Below, piece by piece: positions 1 to 5,627 of a stretch of 64,000 nucleotides of DNA. Source of the stretch: Bacillus zhangzhouensis (GTDB taxonomy: Bacteria > Bacillota > Bacilli > Bacillales > Bacillaceae); NCBI RefSeq assembly GCF_000715205.1, contig NZ_JOTP01000005.1, positions 1 to 64,000 of the forward strand, written 5' to 3'. The notes beneath the pieces were generated by a model. That model was not told the DNA's origin and ran no database searches. It saw only the letters and a program-made list of their open reading frames with translations. Each line of letters begins with the position of its first letter. Position 1 is the stretch's first letter. The translations under genes were made by a program, and so were the position numbers.

Positions 1-252
1 GTCGCTGCTTGATGCTCAAAACCAGTGCAGGAAAGCGTCATTGCATTCGGCGACAGTAATACAAGAGGATCAAACTGGGACTTTCGAGATTACCCAACAT
101 CTGAAAAATGGGTGAATCTCATGAAAAACGTCGAGCGCGGCCAAATACAAGTGAAGAATGCAGGAATTGGCGGGCAGACGACTGAAGATGCGAAGCTTCG
201 CTTTGAGCAGGATATTTTAAAGCAGAAACCAACGTACGTCCTCATCATGTTC
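1..252 (+). pseudogene. Truncated duplicate of yqeF (SGNH-hydrolase lipoprotein)
   Basis: This stretch matches bases 3545-3796 inside the intact yqeF with only three mismatches (positions 10, 27 and 234). The first mismatch turns the lipobox Gly codon GGA into the stop TGA, directly before the lipid-modified Cys, so the copy cannot give a lipoprotein. The match stops abruptly at base 252, where the sequence switches to a copy of the sigK leader. The left end lies outside the window, so the size of the duplication is unknown. Near-identity suggests a recent duplication or an assembly artefact. An ORF that runs through the junction (25-327) is chimeric and unlikely to be a gene. Confidence 0.9.
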
Positions 253-294
253 TCCACCATGTTTAGGCCACTGCCTATATCCTCAAATGTATGT
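252..294. repeat. 43-bp direct repeat, copy 1 (sigK leader segment)
   Basis: Bases 252-294 are identical to 1159-1201, which lie just upstream of the sigK start on the minus strand and span its ribosome-binding site to its presumed promoter -10 region. This copy is joined on the left to truncated yqeF with one shared base at the junction. On the right it is followed by a different sequence with a six-base TGAAGG homology offset by two bases. The two copies flank the broken sigK pieces in direct orientation. Confidence 0.9.
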
Positions 295-350
295 ATGAAG
301 GTCATAAACTATTTGAGCGTTTTTTAAAAGAAAACAGCATAGTGAAATAA
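291..350 (+). pseudogene. Orphan C-terminal coding tail of an unknown protein
   Basis: Directly after the 43-bp repeat, one frame reads YEGHKLFERFLKENSIVK and then TAA. The charged/hydrophobic alternation resembles a natural protein C-terminus, but the frame is closed upstream by a TAG inside the repeat, and no start with a ribosome-binding site is present apart from an ATG at 291. I read it as the tail of a gene cut off by the rearrangement. The parent protein is not recognised. Chance coding is possible because the frame is only about 20 codons long. Confidence 0.35.
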
Positions 351-498
351 ATGGAGAATGTAAACATTACTTAGCTATTTTTCTAGGTGATGTTTTTTAT
401 TTAAATTGAAATTTAATTCTTGTTTCTTTTATTAATTGTCTCCTTTCTCTTATCAAATATGAAACAAAGGATAGGGGAAAGATTATAATGACAAAATA
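351..498. other. AT-rich intergenic stretch without a recognisable gene
   Basis: About 150 bp of AT-rich DNA between the orphan tail and the terminator behind the sigK C-half. No ORF with a credible ribosome-binding site was seen on either strand. The missing last third of sigK could not be found here in any frame. Confidence 0.6.
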
Positions 499-524
499 AA
501 AACAGACCTAGCTTGGTCTGTTTT
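493..524 (-). terminator. Terminator behind the sigK C-half remnant
   Basis: Perfect inverted repeat AAACAGACC / GGTCTGTTT with a six-base loop. Read on the minus strand it is followed by a T-rich run, directly after the TAA that ends the truncated sigK reading frame. Confidence 0.8.
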
Positions 525-701
525 AACTAGCTTTTTCAAGCTCCATGTTGAGCTGAATGGTATCAATCACATCTTCACTTTCTGATTTTAAGACATCAAT
601 TAATGAAATTTCGTTGCCTTCTTTATCCTGACCGATGGGGTCATGAAGGGAGACATCCTTTTTTGTTTTTTGAGCGCGCGTAAATGCATAAGGATTTCAT
701 T
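523..701 (-). pseudogene. sigK: Remnant of the C-terminal half of sigK (spoIIIC-like), frameshifted and truncated
   Basis: Read on the minus strand from 701, the sequence opens with AATGA and encodes [11 protein letters not shown], which is the sigma-K sequence just after the skin insertion site. An A run is then one base short (six A instead of the seven needed for KKTKKD), which shifts the frame. In the shifted frame the match resumes with [18 protein letters not shown] and continues to NMELEK, where it ends in Ala-Ser-TAA and a terminator. Sigma regions 3-4, about 70 residues including the -35-recognition helix, are missing. As it stands the fragment cannot give a working sigma factor. The missing base could be a homopolymer sequencing error; the C-terminal truncation cannot be explained that way. 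Confidence 0.88.
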
Positions 702-745
702 ATTAATGTCAAGAGGGGGGTGCTTTTATATATGAAGTTTTATTG

Positions 746-760
746 GAAAACATACGTTCT
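746..760. promoter_or_regulatory. LexA-box-like palindrome in the sigK spacer
   Basis: On the minus strand the bases read AGAACGTATGTTTTC. This fits seven of the eight fixed bases of the Bacillus LexA core GAAC-N4-GTTC. Such boxes commonly control prophage-like elements. No gene start follows it closely here, so function is doubtful. Confidence 0.3.
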
Positions 761-778
761 GTTTTATTTAGAAAAAGA

Positions 779-803
779 AAAGCCCGAAAAGGGCCTTCAA
801 CTA
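779..803 (-). terminator. Terminator after the sigK N-half
   Basis: GC-rich hairpin AAGGCCC / GGGCTT with a short loop, followed on the minus strand by a T-rich run. It lies a few bases beyond the stop codon of the sigK N-terminal fragment. Confidence 0.8.
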
Positions 804-810
804 TTTTGTT

Positions 811-1149
811 TTAGTTCTCAATACACCGCGCAGCATACGTTGCCAGCTTTGTTCCTTTCCCAGAGGAATAGCTTTCGATGGCTTTAATGAGTCCGATCGT
901 CCCGATAGAGATGAGGTCTTCTGCGTCTTCTCCGGTATTTTCAAATTTTTTTACAATATGGGCGACGAGCCGAAGGTTATGTTCAATCAGCATGTTTCTC
1001 GCGTGTTCATCGCCCTGTGCCATGAGGGCTAAGTATTTTTTTTCATCATCTCCTGAAAGGGGCTGTGGAAAGGCATTGTTTTTGACATAGGACACTAAAA
1101 ACACCAATTCTTTGACCATCAATCCCATCGCTGTAAATACTCCTGCCAC
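811..1149 (-). pseudogene. sigK: N-terminal half of sigK (spoIVCB-like), ends at the skin site
   Basis: Encodes 112 residues of the mother-cell sigma factor sigma-K: the pro-region and hydrophobic start ([14 protein letters not shown]), region 1.2/2.1 ([20 protein letters not shown]), and region 2 up to [10 protein letters not shown], then TAA. The start is GTG at 1149, six bases behind a strong GGAGGTG. The break after IEN coincides with the point where the skin element splits B. subtilis sigK into spoIVCB and spoIIIC. Without regions 3 and 4 the product should be inactive. The continuation lies 110 bp further on the minus strand, but frameshifted and truncated. It could be one half of a reconstitutable gene only if the proper other half exists elsewhere. 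Confidence 0.9.
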
Positions 1150-1158
1150 GATTTTCAC

Positions 1159-1201
1159 CTCCACCATGTTTAGGCCACTGCCTATATCCTCAAATGTATG
1201 T
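1159..1201. repeat. 43-bp direct repeat, copy 2 (in place at the sigK leader)
   Basis: Identical to 252-294. This copy sits in its natural place, covering the region from the sigK ribosome-binding site back to a CATACATT element (1193-1200 region on the minus strand) that resembles the -10 of sigma-E promoters, the expected form for sigK transcription. Confidence 0.85.
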
Positions 1202-1297
1202 GAAGGAGGGATTGTCTGTGTCTGTACGATGAAAAAATCATCTTTTTCAAAAAAAACGTGCTTCTGTTCGTCTGTTTTTGCTGTCCTTCTCATATGT

Positions 1298-1314
1298 TTG
1301 CGGTTTCTTTGCGG
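1298..1314 (+). promoter_or_regulatory. Two ComA-type TTGCGG half-sites upstream of rap
   Basis: TTGCGG occurs at 1298-1303 and again at 1309-1314 in direct orientation, about 70-85 bp before the rap start. ComA boxes contain TTGCGG half-sites, and several B. subtilis rap genes are activated by ComA~P. The normal arrangement is an inverted repeat, so this match is suggestive only. Confidence 0.35.
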
Positions 1315-1383
1315 TGCTTGGCGGATAAGAAGCGTGCTAAAATATGTAATATTAGACTGAAAAGGAAGGGGTTTTTTCGGAAC

Positions 1384-2505
1384 ATGGGGAAGGTTCTTTC
1401 TTCACATGTAGGTATGAAGATTAATGAATGGTATCGAATGATACGGCAGTTCAGTGTGCCAGATGCTGAAATCCTGAAAGCAGAAGTAGAAGCAGAAATT
1501 GAACGTATGGAAGAGGACCAGCATTTACTGATTTATTATCAGCTCATGTGTTTTCGGCACCAAATCATGCTTGACTATATACACCCTTCAAAATATCAAC
1601 CTTTCTCAGTATCTAATCTTGTCGATAAAATCGAAAATTCCAATCATGAGTTATCTGATATGCTGCATTATTACCATGCATTTTTTCGTGGCATGCATGA
1701 GTTTAGTCAAAAAGAATATTTAGAAGCCGTCAAATATTATCGAGTGGCAGAAAAGCAGCTGTCCATGGTATTTGATGATATTGAGCAAGCTGAGTTTCAT
1801 TTTAAAGTTGCAGAAGCCTACTATATTATGAAACAAACGCATGTATCCATGCACCATATTTTAAAGGCGCTGGAAATATACGATCAGCATGATGCCTATG
1901 CCATTCGCATTATTCAGTGCCTTTTTGTCATCTCAGGCAACTATCAAGATTTAAAACGAAAAGATCGAGCGCTGCCTCATTTGAAAAAAGCAAAACAGCT
2001 CGCATCCCAAATTGATCACCCGCGCATATACAGTTCAGCTCTTTACAATTTAGGTAAATGTTACGGAGAGCTTGGCTATTTAAAGGAAGCGGAACGATAT
2101 TTAACTGAATCGGCTGATCTTGCCCGCAAAGAGGTGCTTCCCACGCTTCCGCATACACTCTATACGCTGGCGAAGCTACTTTTTAGACAAAACGAACAGG
2201 CGCATGCACTGCGTATTTTAGAAGATGGGAAATTAGCCGCTAAGAAGCATGAAGACCAGCTGTTCTGTCATATGTTTGAGTATTTGGATGCTTTATATGT
2301 TCAGGGAATCAATGAAGAACAACTGCAAAAAACCATTGATTATTTGGAAAAACTTAGCCTATACTCTTATATAGAGGATATCTCACTAGAAATTGCGACA
2401 GCCTTAGAAGCCTCTCAACAATACCAGAAGTCCAACCAGTATTATCAGAAATTATTATGGGCTCAAAATCAAATCCAAGAAGGAGAGTGTCTGTATGAAT
2501 TCTAA
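1384..2505 (+). CDS. Rap-family TPR response-regulator phosphatase/antagonist
   Basis: 373 aa, the usual Rap length. It starts with the Rap hallmark [18 protein letters not shown] and carries the conserved EEDQ-LLIYY-LM-FRH-MLDY segment of the N-terminal three-helix bundle, followed by tandem TPR repeats to the C-terminus. Rap proteins act in the cytoplasm, either dephosphorylating Spo0F~P or blocking ComA/DegU binding, and are inhibited by re-imported Phr pentapeptides. The start chosen (ATG 1384) matches other Rap N-termini; a longer upstream frame exists but lacks homology. The target cannot be told from sequence. The expected partner phr is not evident: only a 15-codon ORF overlaps the end. 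In B. subtilis, rapE lies inside the skin element, so its place beside a broken sigK is notable. Confidence 0.9.
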   Translation: MGKVLSSHVGMKINEWYRMIRQFSVPDAEILKAEVEAEIERMEEDQHLLIYYQLMCFRHQIMLDYIHPSKYQPFSVSNLVDKIENSNHELSDMLHYYHAFFRGMHEFSQKEYLEAVKYYRVAEKQLSMVFDDIEQAEFHFKVAEAYYIMKQTHVSMHHILKALEIYDQHDAYAIRIIQCLFVISGNYQDLKRKDRALPHLKKAKQLASQIDHPRIYSSALYNLGKCYGELGYLKEAERYLTESADLARKEVLPTLPHTLYTLAKLLFRQNEQAHALRILEDGKLAAKKHEDQLFCHMFEYLDALYVQGINEEQLQKTIDYLEKLSLYSYIEDISLEIATALEASQQYQKSNQYYQKLLWAQNQIQEGECLYEF

Positions 2506-2542
2506 GCAACGTTCGACAGTTGAAGAGAGAAACCAAACGTGA
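2495..2542 (+). other. 15-codon ORF at the phr position (possible degenerate phr)
   Basis: An ATG with a good AAGGAGA ribosome-binding site overlaps the last codons of rap, just where phr genes start. It encodes only 15 residues ([15 protein letters not shown]) before TGA, with no hydrophobic signal peptide. A working Phr precursor is normally about 40 residues and secreted. It may be a decayed phr or a chance ORF. Confidence 0.35.
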
Positions 2543-2546
2543 AACA

Positions 2547-2577
2547 AAAAGCGGGCCTATATGGCCGGCTTTTTTTA
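2547..2577 (+). terminator. Terminator after rap
   Basis: Hairpin AAAGCGGGCC / GGCCGGCTTT with one mismatch and a T7 run. Confidence 0.85.
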
Positions 2578-2683
2578 TGTAAAAAATGAAGTCAGGGAGG
2601 AGCAGGTATGATCATGAACCTTGAATGAATTCATTAGAAAGCGGGCAATTTAACCTGTAATGATGTTCTGTGGAGGCGGTCTG

Positions 2684-3424
2684 ATGAAAGGGTTGCATAT
2701 CTTTATGTGTGTATTGGTATTATGCGTTTTTGTTCCTAATGAAATAGAGGCACGAACATTAAAAAGAATCGATCTAGAAAAAACGGGACGAGCGTTTTGG
2801 GACATGAGAGAGGAACGGAAGAAGATTGCGTTAACCTTTGATGATGGGCCTCATCCGGTGTACACGAATCAAATTTTGGACGTGCTGAGGGAGCATGAAG
2901 TGAATGCCAGCTTTTTTGTCGTAGGGAGCCGAATTCATTCGTATCCAGAGATTGCGAAGCGGATTGTGGGCGAGGGGAATGAGCTTGGCAATCATACGAT
3001 GAACCATACGTATTTTGACCTTTTGTCATCAAAGGAAATTAAGCAGGAGCTAAAAGAATCAGCGGCTCATATCGCCTCCCTTCAGCCAGGCGGGCCTTTA
3101 TTATTTCGTCCTCCTGGTGGCAGGCTGACGATGAAGTCATTCCGCATTCTTTCAAAGCAAGGATACGATGTGGTCATGTGGTCCTTCACGCAAGATCCAA
3201 AAGACTGGTCAAGGCCGGGCTCACACAAAATTGCAAGCCGAATTATAGATCATATTCAGGGCGGCGATATCATCCTTTTACATGATGGCGGTGGAAATCG
3301 GAAGCAAACGGTAGAAGCGCTTAAACAGGTGATTCCTGAATTAAAGGATAGAGGCTATGAATTTGTGAAAGTAAGCGAACTGCTGCATCATGACAGAGTA
3401 TATCAACCTGTTCAGTTGCAGTAA
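2684..3424 (+). CDS. Secreted polysaccharide deacetylase (NodB domain, carbohydrate esterase family 4)
   Basis: 246 aa. A hydrophobic N-terminal segment (residues about 4-22) ending in EIEA suggests a cleaved signal peptide. The NodB fold follows with its metal and catalytic motifs: TFDDGPHP (catalytic Asp and metal Asp), GNHTMNHT (metal His pair), FRPPGG, and LLHDGG near the C-terminus. It should remove acetyl groups from N-acetylated sugars of peptidoglycan or a related cell-surface glycan outside the membrane. ATG 2684 was chosen over an upstream frame because GGAGG lies seven bases before it. It is a single-gene unit between rap and yqeF. The substrate is not predictable from sequence; PdaA/PdaB-like sporulation enzymes are the nearest known types. 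Confidence 0.88.
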   Translation: MKGLHIFMCVLVLCVFVPNEIEARTLKRIDLEKTGRAFWDMREERKKIALTFDDGPHPVYTNQILDVLREHEVNASFFVVGSRIHSYPEIAKRIVGEGNELGNHTMNHTYFDLLSSKEIKQELKESAAHIASLQPGGPLLFRPPGGRLTMKSFRILSKQGYDVVMWSFTQDPKDWSRPGSHKIASRIIDHIQGGDIILLHDGGGNRKQTVEALKQVIPELKDRGYEFVKVSELLHHDRVYQPVQLQ

Positions 3425-3508
3425 GAAGCATTCATCAAAAACAGTCATTTATTGAAACCAAAAGTCAGGTCGTTTACTATATGAAGAGGGCTTTTGGAGG
3501 TGAATGTT

Positions 3509-4237
3509 GTGAAGAAATATGTTTTCCTTTTCATCTTGTTGTGTGTCGCTGCTGGATGCTCAAAACCAGTACAGGAAAGCGTCATTGCATTCGGCGACAG
3601 TAATACAAGAGGATCAAACTGGGACTTTCGAGATTACCCAACATCTGAAAAATGGGTGAATCTCATGAAAAACGTCGAGCGCGGCCAAATACAAGTGAAG
3701 AATGCAGGAATTGGCGGGCAGACGACTGAAGATGCGAAGCTTCGCTTTGAGCAGGATATTTTAAAGCAGAAACCAACTTACGTCCTCATCATGTTCGGTA
3801 CGAATGATGCGGCGATTTTAGACGGGAAACATCCCCGAGTGACAAAAAAACGATTTAAAGAAAATTTATCCTACTTCATTTCTGAAAGTAGAAAAGAGGG
3901 GATTATCCCGATTCTCATGACCTGTGTACCTGTCGTAGAAGGAGGGAAAAAGGGCTTATATTATTACTCCCGGTATCAGTCATCTTATTTTGCTGAGAGA
4001 GGCGGGGCAAGAGCTTGGCAAAACTCATATAATGACATCACAAGAGAAGTAGCCAAGGATCAGCAAGTTCCACTTGTCGACAATTGGGAAGCTTTCATCC
4101 GAGAAGCTGGTGAAGATAGTGACAATGCTCTGATTCAGTCAGGTTTAATCGACCCTTCTGGCAATCATATGACACCAAAAGGGGCGAGAATCATTTATGA
4201 CGAAATCAAAGAGCGTGATGTCATCAAACATTTTTAA
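3509..4237 (+). CDS. yqeF: SGNH/GDSL-hydrolase lipoprotein YqeF
   Basis: About 242 aa. A Lys-Lys plus hydrophobic stretch ends in the lipobox VAAGC, so the protein should be lipid-anchored on the outer face of the membrane. SGNH-hydrolase blocks are clear: GDSN (nucleophile Ser) near residue 35, IGGQTT, the FGTND block (Asn of the oxyanion hole), and the C-terminal DPSGNHMTPKG with the Asp-x-x-His pair. Likely a serine esterase or acyl hydrolase of unknown substrate. GTG 3509 is preferred because GGAGG lies eight bases upstream; a TTG at 3494 overlaps that site. Its first third is duplicated at the left edge of the window. Confidence 0.88.
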   Translation: MKKYVFLFILLCVAAGCSKPVQESVIAFGDSNTRGSNWDFRDYPTSEKWVNLMKNVERGQIQVKNAGIGGQTTEDAKLRFEQDILKQKPTYVLIMFGTNDAAILDGKHPRVTKKRFKENLSYFISESRKEGIIPILMTCVPVVEGGKKGLYYYSRYQSSYFAERGGARAWQNSYNDITREVAKDQQVPLVDNWEAFIREAGEDSDNALIQSGLIDPSGNHMTPKGARIIYDEIKERDVIKHF

Positions 4238-4315
4238 ATGGTGGCCATCTGCCTAAACAAGATCATTCATCCAGCATAATCTAACAGTATCTCTTCCTAG
4301 AAGGAGGTAACTGAT

Positions 4316-4465
4316 ATGTGGGGATGCCCTTATCCTTACCCTGCGTGTTCGCCTTATCCAGCTCAAGGAGCAGGAATCGGTTACGCTTTTCTTGTTGTGT
4401 TCCTTGTTGTCATTTTGGTCGTAGGCGGAGGGTTATGGTTTTGGAATGAACAGCCTTGTAAATAA
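4316..4465 (+). CDS. Small YjcZ-type membrane peptide
   Basis: 49 aa, preceded by AAGGAGGTAA. The N-terminal part is rich in Tyr, Pro, Gly and Cys (WGCPYPYPACSPYP), then Gly-Ala-Gly, and one strongly hydrophobic segment of Val, Leu and Ile (residues about 23-42). This is the layout of the tiny YjcZ-family sporulation proteins of Bacillus, whose function is largely unknown. It is a monocistron with its own terminator. No promoter could be assigned with confidence. The Pro/Tyr-rich head is longer than in the shortest family members. Confidence 0.7.
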   Translation: MWGCPYPYPACSPYPAQGAGIGYAFLVVFLVVILVVGGGLWFWNEQPCK

Positions 4466-4466
4466 G

Positions 4467-4499
4467 ACACCTCTTCTTATATAAGAAGAGGTGTTTTTT
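4467..4499 (+). terminator. Terminator after the YjcZ-type gene
   Basis: Perfect 14-bp stem ACACCTCTTCTTAT / ATAAGAAGAGGTGT followed by T6. Confidence 0.9.
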
Positions 4500-4551
4500 A
4501 CGGAAAATAGTAGTAAGCCTATAGCGCAAGTGATATAATATCAGTCACCTG

Positions 4552-4628
4552 AGTTTAAAAAAGAAGAGTGCTCGGGAGGCATGGTTCCTGTGATATGGAA
4601 TTAAGAGGAAACGGAGAGCATATGCCCG
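4552..4628 (-). terminator. Long-stem terminator of sda overlapping its 3' codons
   Basis: GCTCGGGCATATGC (inside the last codons of sda) can pair with GCATGCCTCCCGAGC about 45 bases further on the minus strand. A T-rich run (CTTCTTTTTT) follows. The stop codon lies in the loop. Confidence 0.6.
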
Positions 4629-4741
4629 AGCGAACGTCTTTTCATTTCTGTCTCAATTAATTCGATGAAGTCGCGATTTAAGTTCATTTCATTTGCTTTA
4701 TAATACGATTCTATAAGTAAATCATCTGACAGCTTTTTCAT
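4601..4741 (-). CDS. sda: Sporulation checkpoint protein Sda (inhibitor of KinA)
   Basis: 46 aa, nearly identical to B. subtilis Sda: [36 protein letters not shown]. Sda binds the dimerisation/phosphotransfer domain of histidine kinases KinA/KinB and blocks Spo0A activation when replication initiation is disturbed. The reading frame continues upstream, but the family starts at this Met. A GGGGAGGTG sequence lies about 27 bases upstream, too far for a normal start, so initiation may use a rare codon in between. Four DnaA-box-like nonamers lie upstream, matching the known DnaA control of sda. Confidence 0.92.
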   Translation of the reverse strand: MKKLSDDLLIESYYKANEMNLNRDFIELIETEMKRRSLGHMLSVSS

Positions 4742-4886
4742 ACTAGAAACCCATATGATGGGAAAAACACCTCCCCTGAAAAAGTTGGCATAAAACTTGA
4801 GGAAAAGACATATCATCATAGGTTGATCGAATGTCTTTGAAGTACCTTTAATCTACCATGAATGGGAAACAAGAACAATCGTTCTG

Positions 4887-4986
4887 TTATCCACATGGTT
4901 AAGTGGATAACTTGTGGGTAGAGTGTTTATAATTGAATGAAAGCGTGATGGAATATAGGTGGATAATGTGTGTAAAATTATCCACA
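4887..4986. promoter_or_regulatory. Cluster of four DnaA boxes upstream of sda
   Basis: Consensus TTATCCACA occurs at 4887-4895 and 4978-4986 (plus strand). Near-consensus nonamers occur on the minus strand at 4902-4910 (TTATCCACT) and 4958-4966 (TTATCCACC). The cluster lies between divergent sda and yqeG. DnaA is known to activate sda in B. subtilis, so these are the likely binding sites; yqeG could also be affected. Confidence 0.88.
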
Positions 4987-5103
4987 CCTGTTGAAGGTCC
5001 TCATCATATGTCGAAAACTTTTTCAATGTATTCGATAGACAGACAAATTATGATTTGATTCGACACAATCGCTGAAAAACCAATGGAAGAAAGGGTGCAA
5101 GTT

Positions 5104-5625
5104 GTGCTAAAGAAGTATTTCTTGCCGGATGAATTTGTGAAAAGTATTTTTCATATTTCGCCGCAAAAACTAAAAGAACGAAATGTAAAAGGGATCATTA
5201 CCGATTTAGATAACACACTAGTAGAATGGGACCGCCCAAGTGCGACACCCCGCTTAATTGAATGGTTTCAAGAGATGAAAGATCACGGGATACAAGTGAC
5301 GATTGTATCGAACAATAATGAACAAAGGGTCAAGCTTTTTTCTGAGCCGGTTCACATCCCGTTTATTTATAAAGCGAGAAAGCCTATGGGAAGAGCCTTT
5401 AATAAGGCAGTCGCTGATATGCAATTGAAAAAGGAAGATGTGGTCGTCATTGGGGATCAGCTCATGACAGATGTTTTGGGCGGGAATCGTCATGGCTTTC
5501 ATACGATTTTGGTCGTTCCTGTTGCTGCCTCGGACGGATTTTTCACAAAGTTTAACAGGCAGATTGAACGCAGAATTTTAGGAGCCTTAAAGCGTAAGGG
5601 CCACATTCAGTGGGAGGAAGAGTAA
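5104..5625 (+). CDS. yqeG: HAD-superfamily phosphatase YqeG
   Basis: 173 aa with the HAD IIIA signature: DLDNTL near residues 34-39 (nucleophile Asp and acid Asp), VSNNNE (motif II), KARKP (motif III Lys) and GDQLMTD (motif IV acidic pair). The in vivo substrate is unknown. GTG 5104 was chosen because it gives the B. subtilis-like start VLKKYFLPDEF and follows an AGAAAGGG site. First gene of the yqeG-yqeH-aroE-yqeI-nadD-yqeK-rsfS-yqeM operon; its stop lies two bases before yqeH. Confidence 0.9.
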   Translation: MLKKYFLPDEFVKSIFHISPQKLKERNVKGIITDLDNTLVEWDRPSATPRLIEWFQEMKDHGIQVTIVSNNNEQRVKLFSEPVHIPFIYKARKPMGRAFNKAVADMQLKKEDVVVIGDQLMTDVLGGNRHGFHTILVVPVAASDGFFTKFNRQIERRILGALKRKGHIQWEEE

Positions 5626-5627
5626 TA

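Larger units (their letters stand above)
702..810. other. 109-bp spacer separating the two sigK halves
   Basis: In B. subtilis these halves are split by the 48-kb skin element; here only about 110 bp lie between them. The spacer holds a LexA-like palindrome (746-760) and a terminator (779-803). No recombinase gene or other coding sequence is visible. It may be the scar of a lost skin-like element. The N-half side reads GAGAACTAA, not the AATGA found on the C-half side, so simple excision across a 5-bp core would not restore the gene. Confidence 0.6.

Noticed and set aside
25-327. 100-codon plus-strand ORF at the left edge
   Set aside because: It is a chimera of truncated yqeF (in its native frame) and sigK leader DNA, begins at an internal codon and has no ribosome-binding site.
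351-498. Search for the missing sigma-K C-terminus
   Set aside because: No frame resembles the region 4 sequence; the stretch is AT-rich and closed in all frames.
702-810. Insertion-sequence scar between the sigK halves
   Set aside because: No terminal inverted repeats, no target-site duplication and no transposase fragment were visible.
684-887. 67-codon plus-strand ORF across the sigK scar
   Set aside because: No ribosome-binding site, and it runs through a terminator and antisense to sigK.
1150-1293. N-terminal extension of the sigK fragment on the minus strand
   Set aside because: It covers the leader, ribosome-binding site and promoter region; sigma-K starts at GTG 1149.
2595-2626. 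Tiny ORF (MIMNLE) with GGGAGGAG upstream, between rap and the deacetylase
   Set aside because: Six codons only; too short to support as a gene or as phr.
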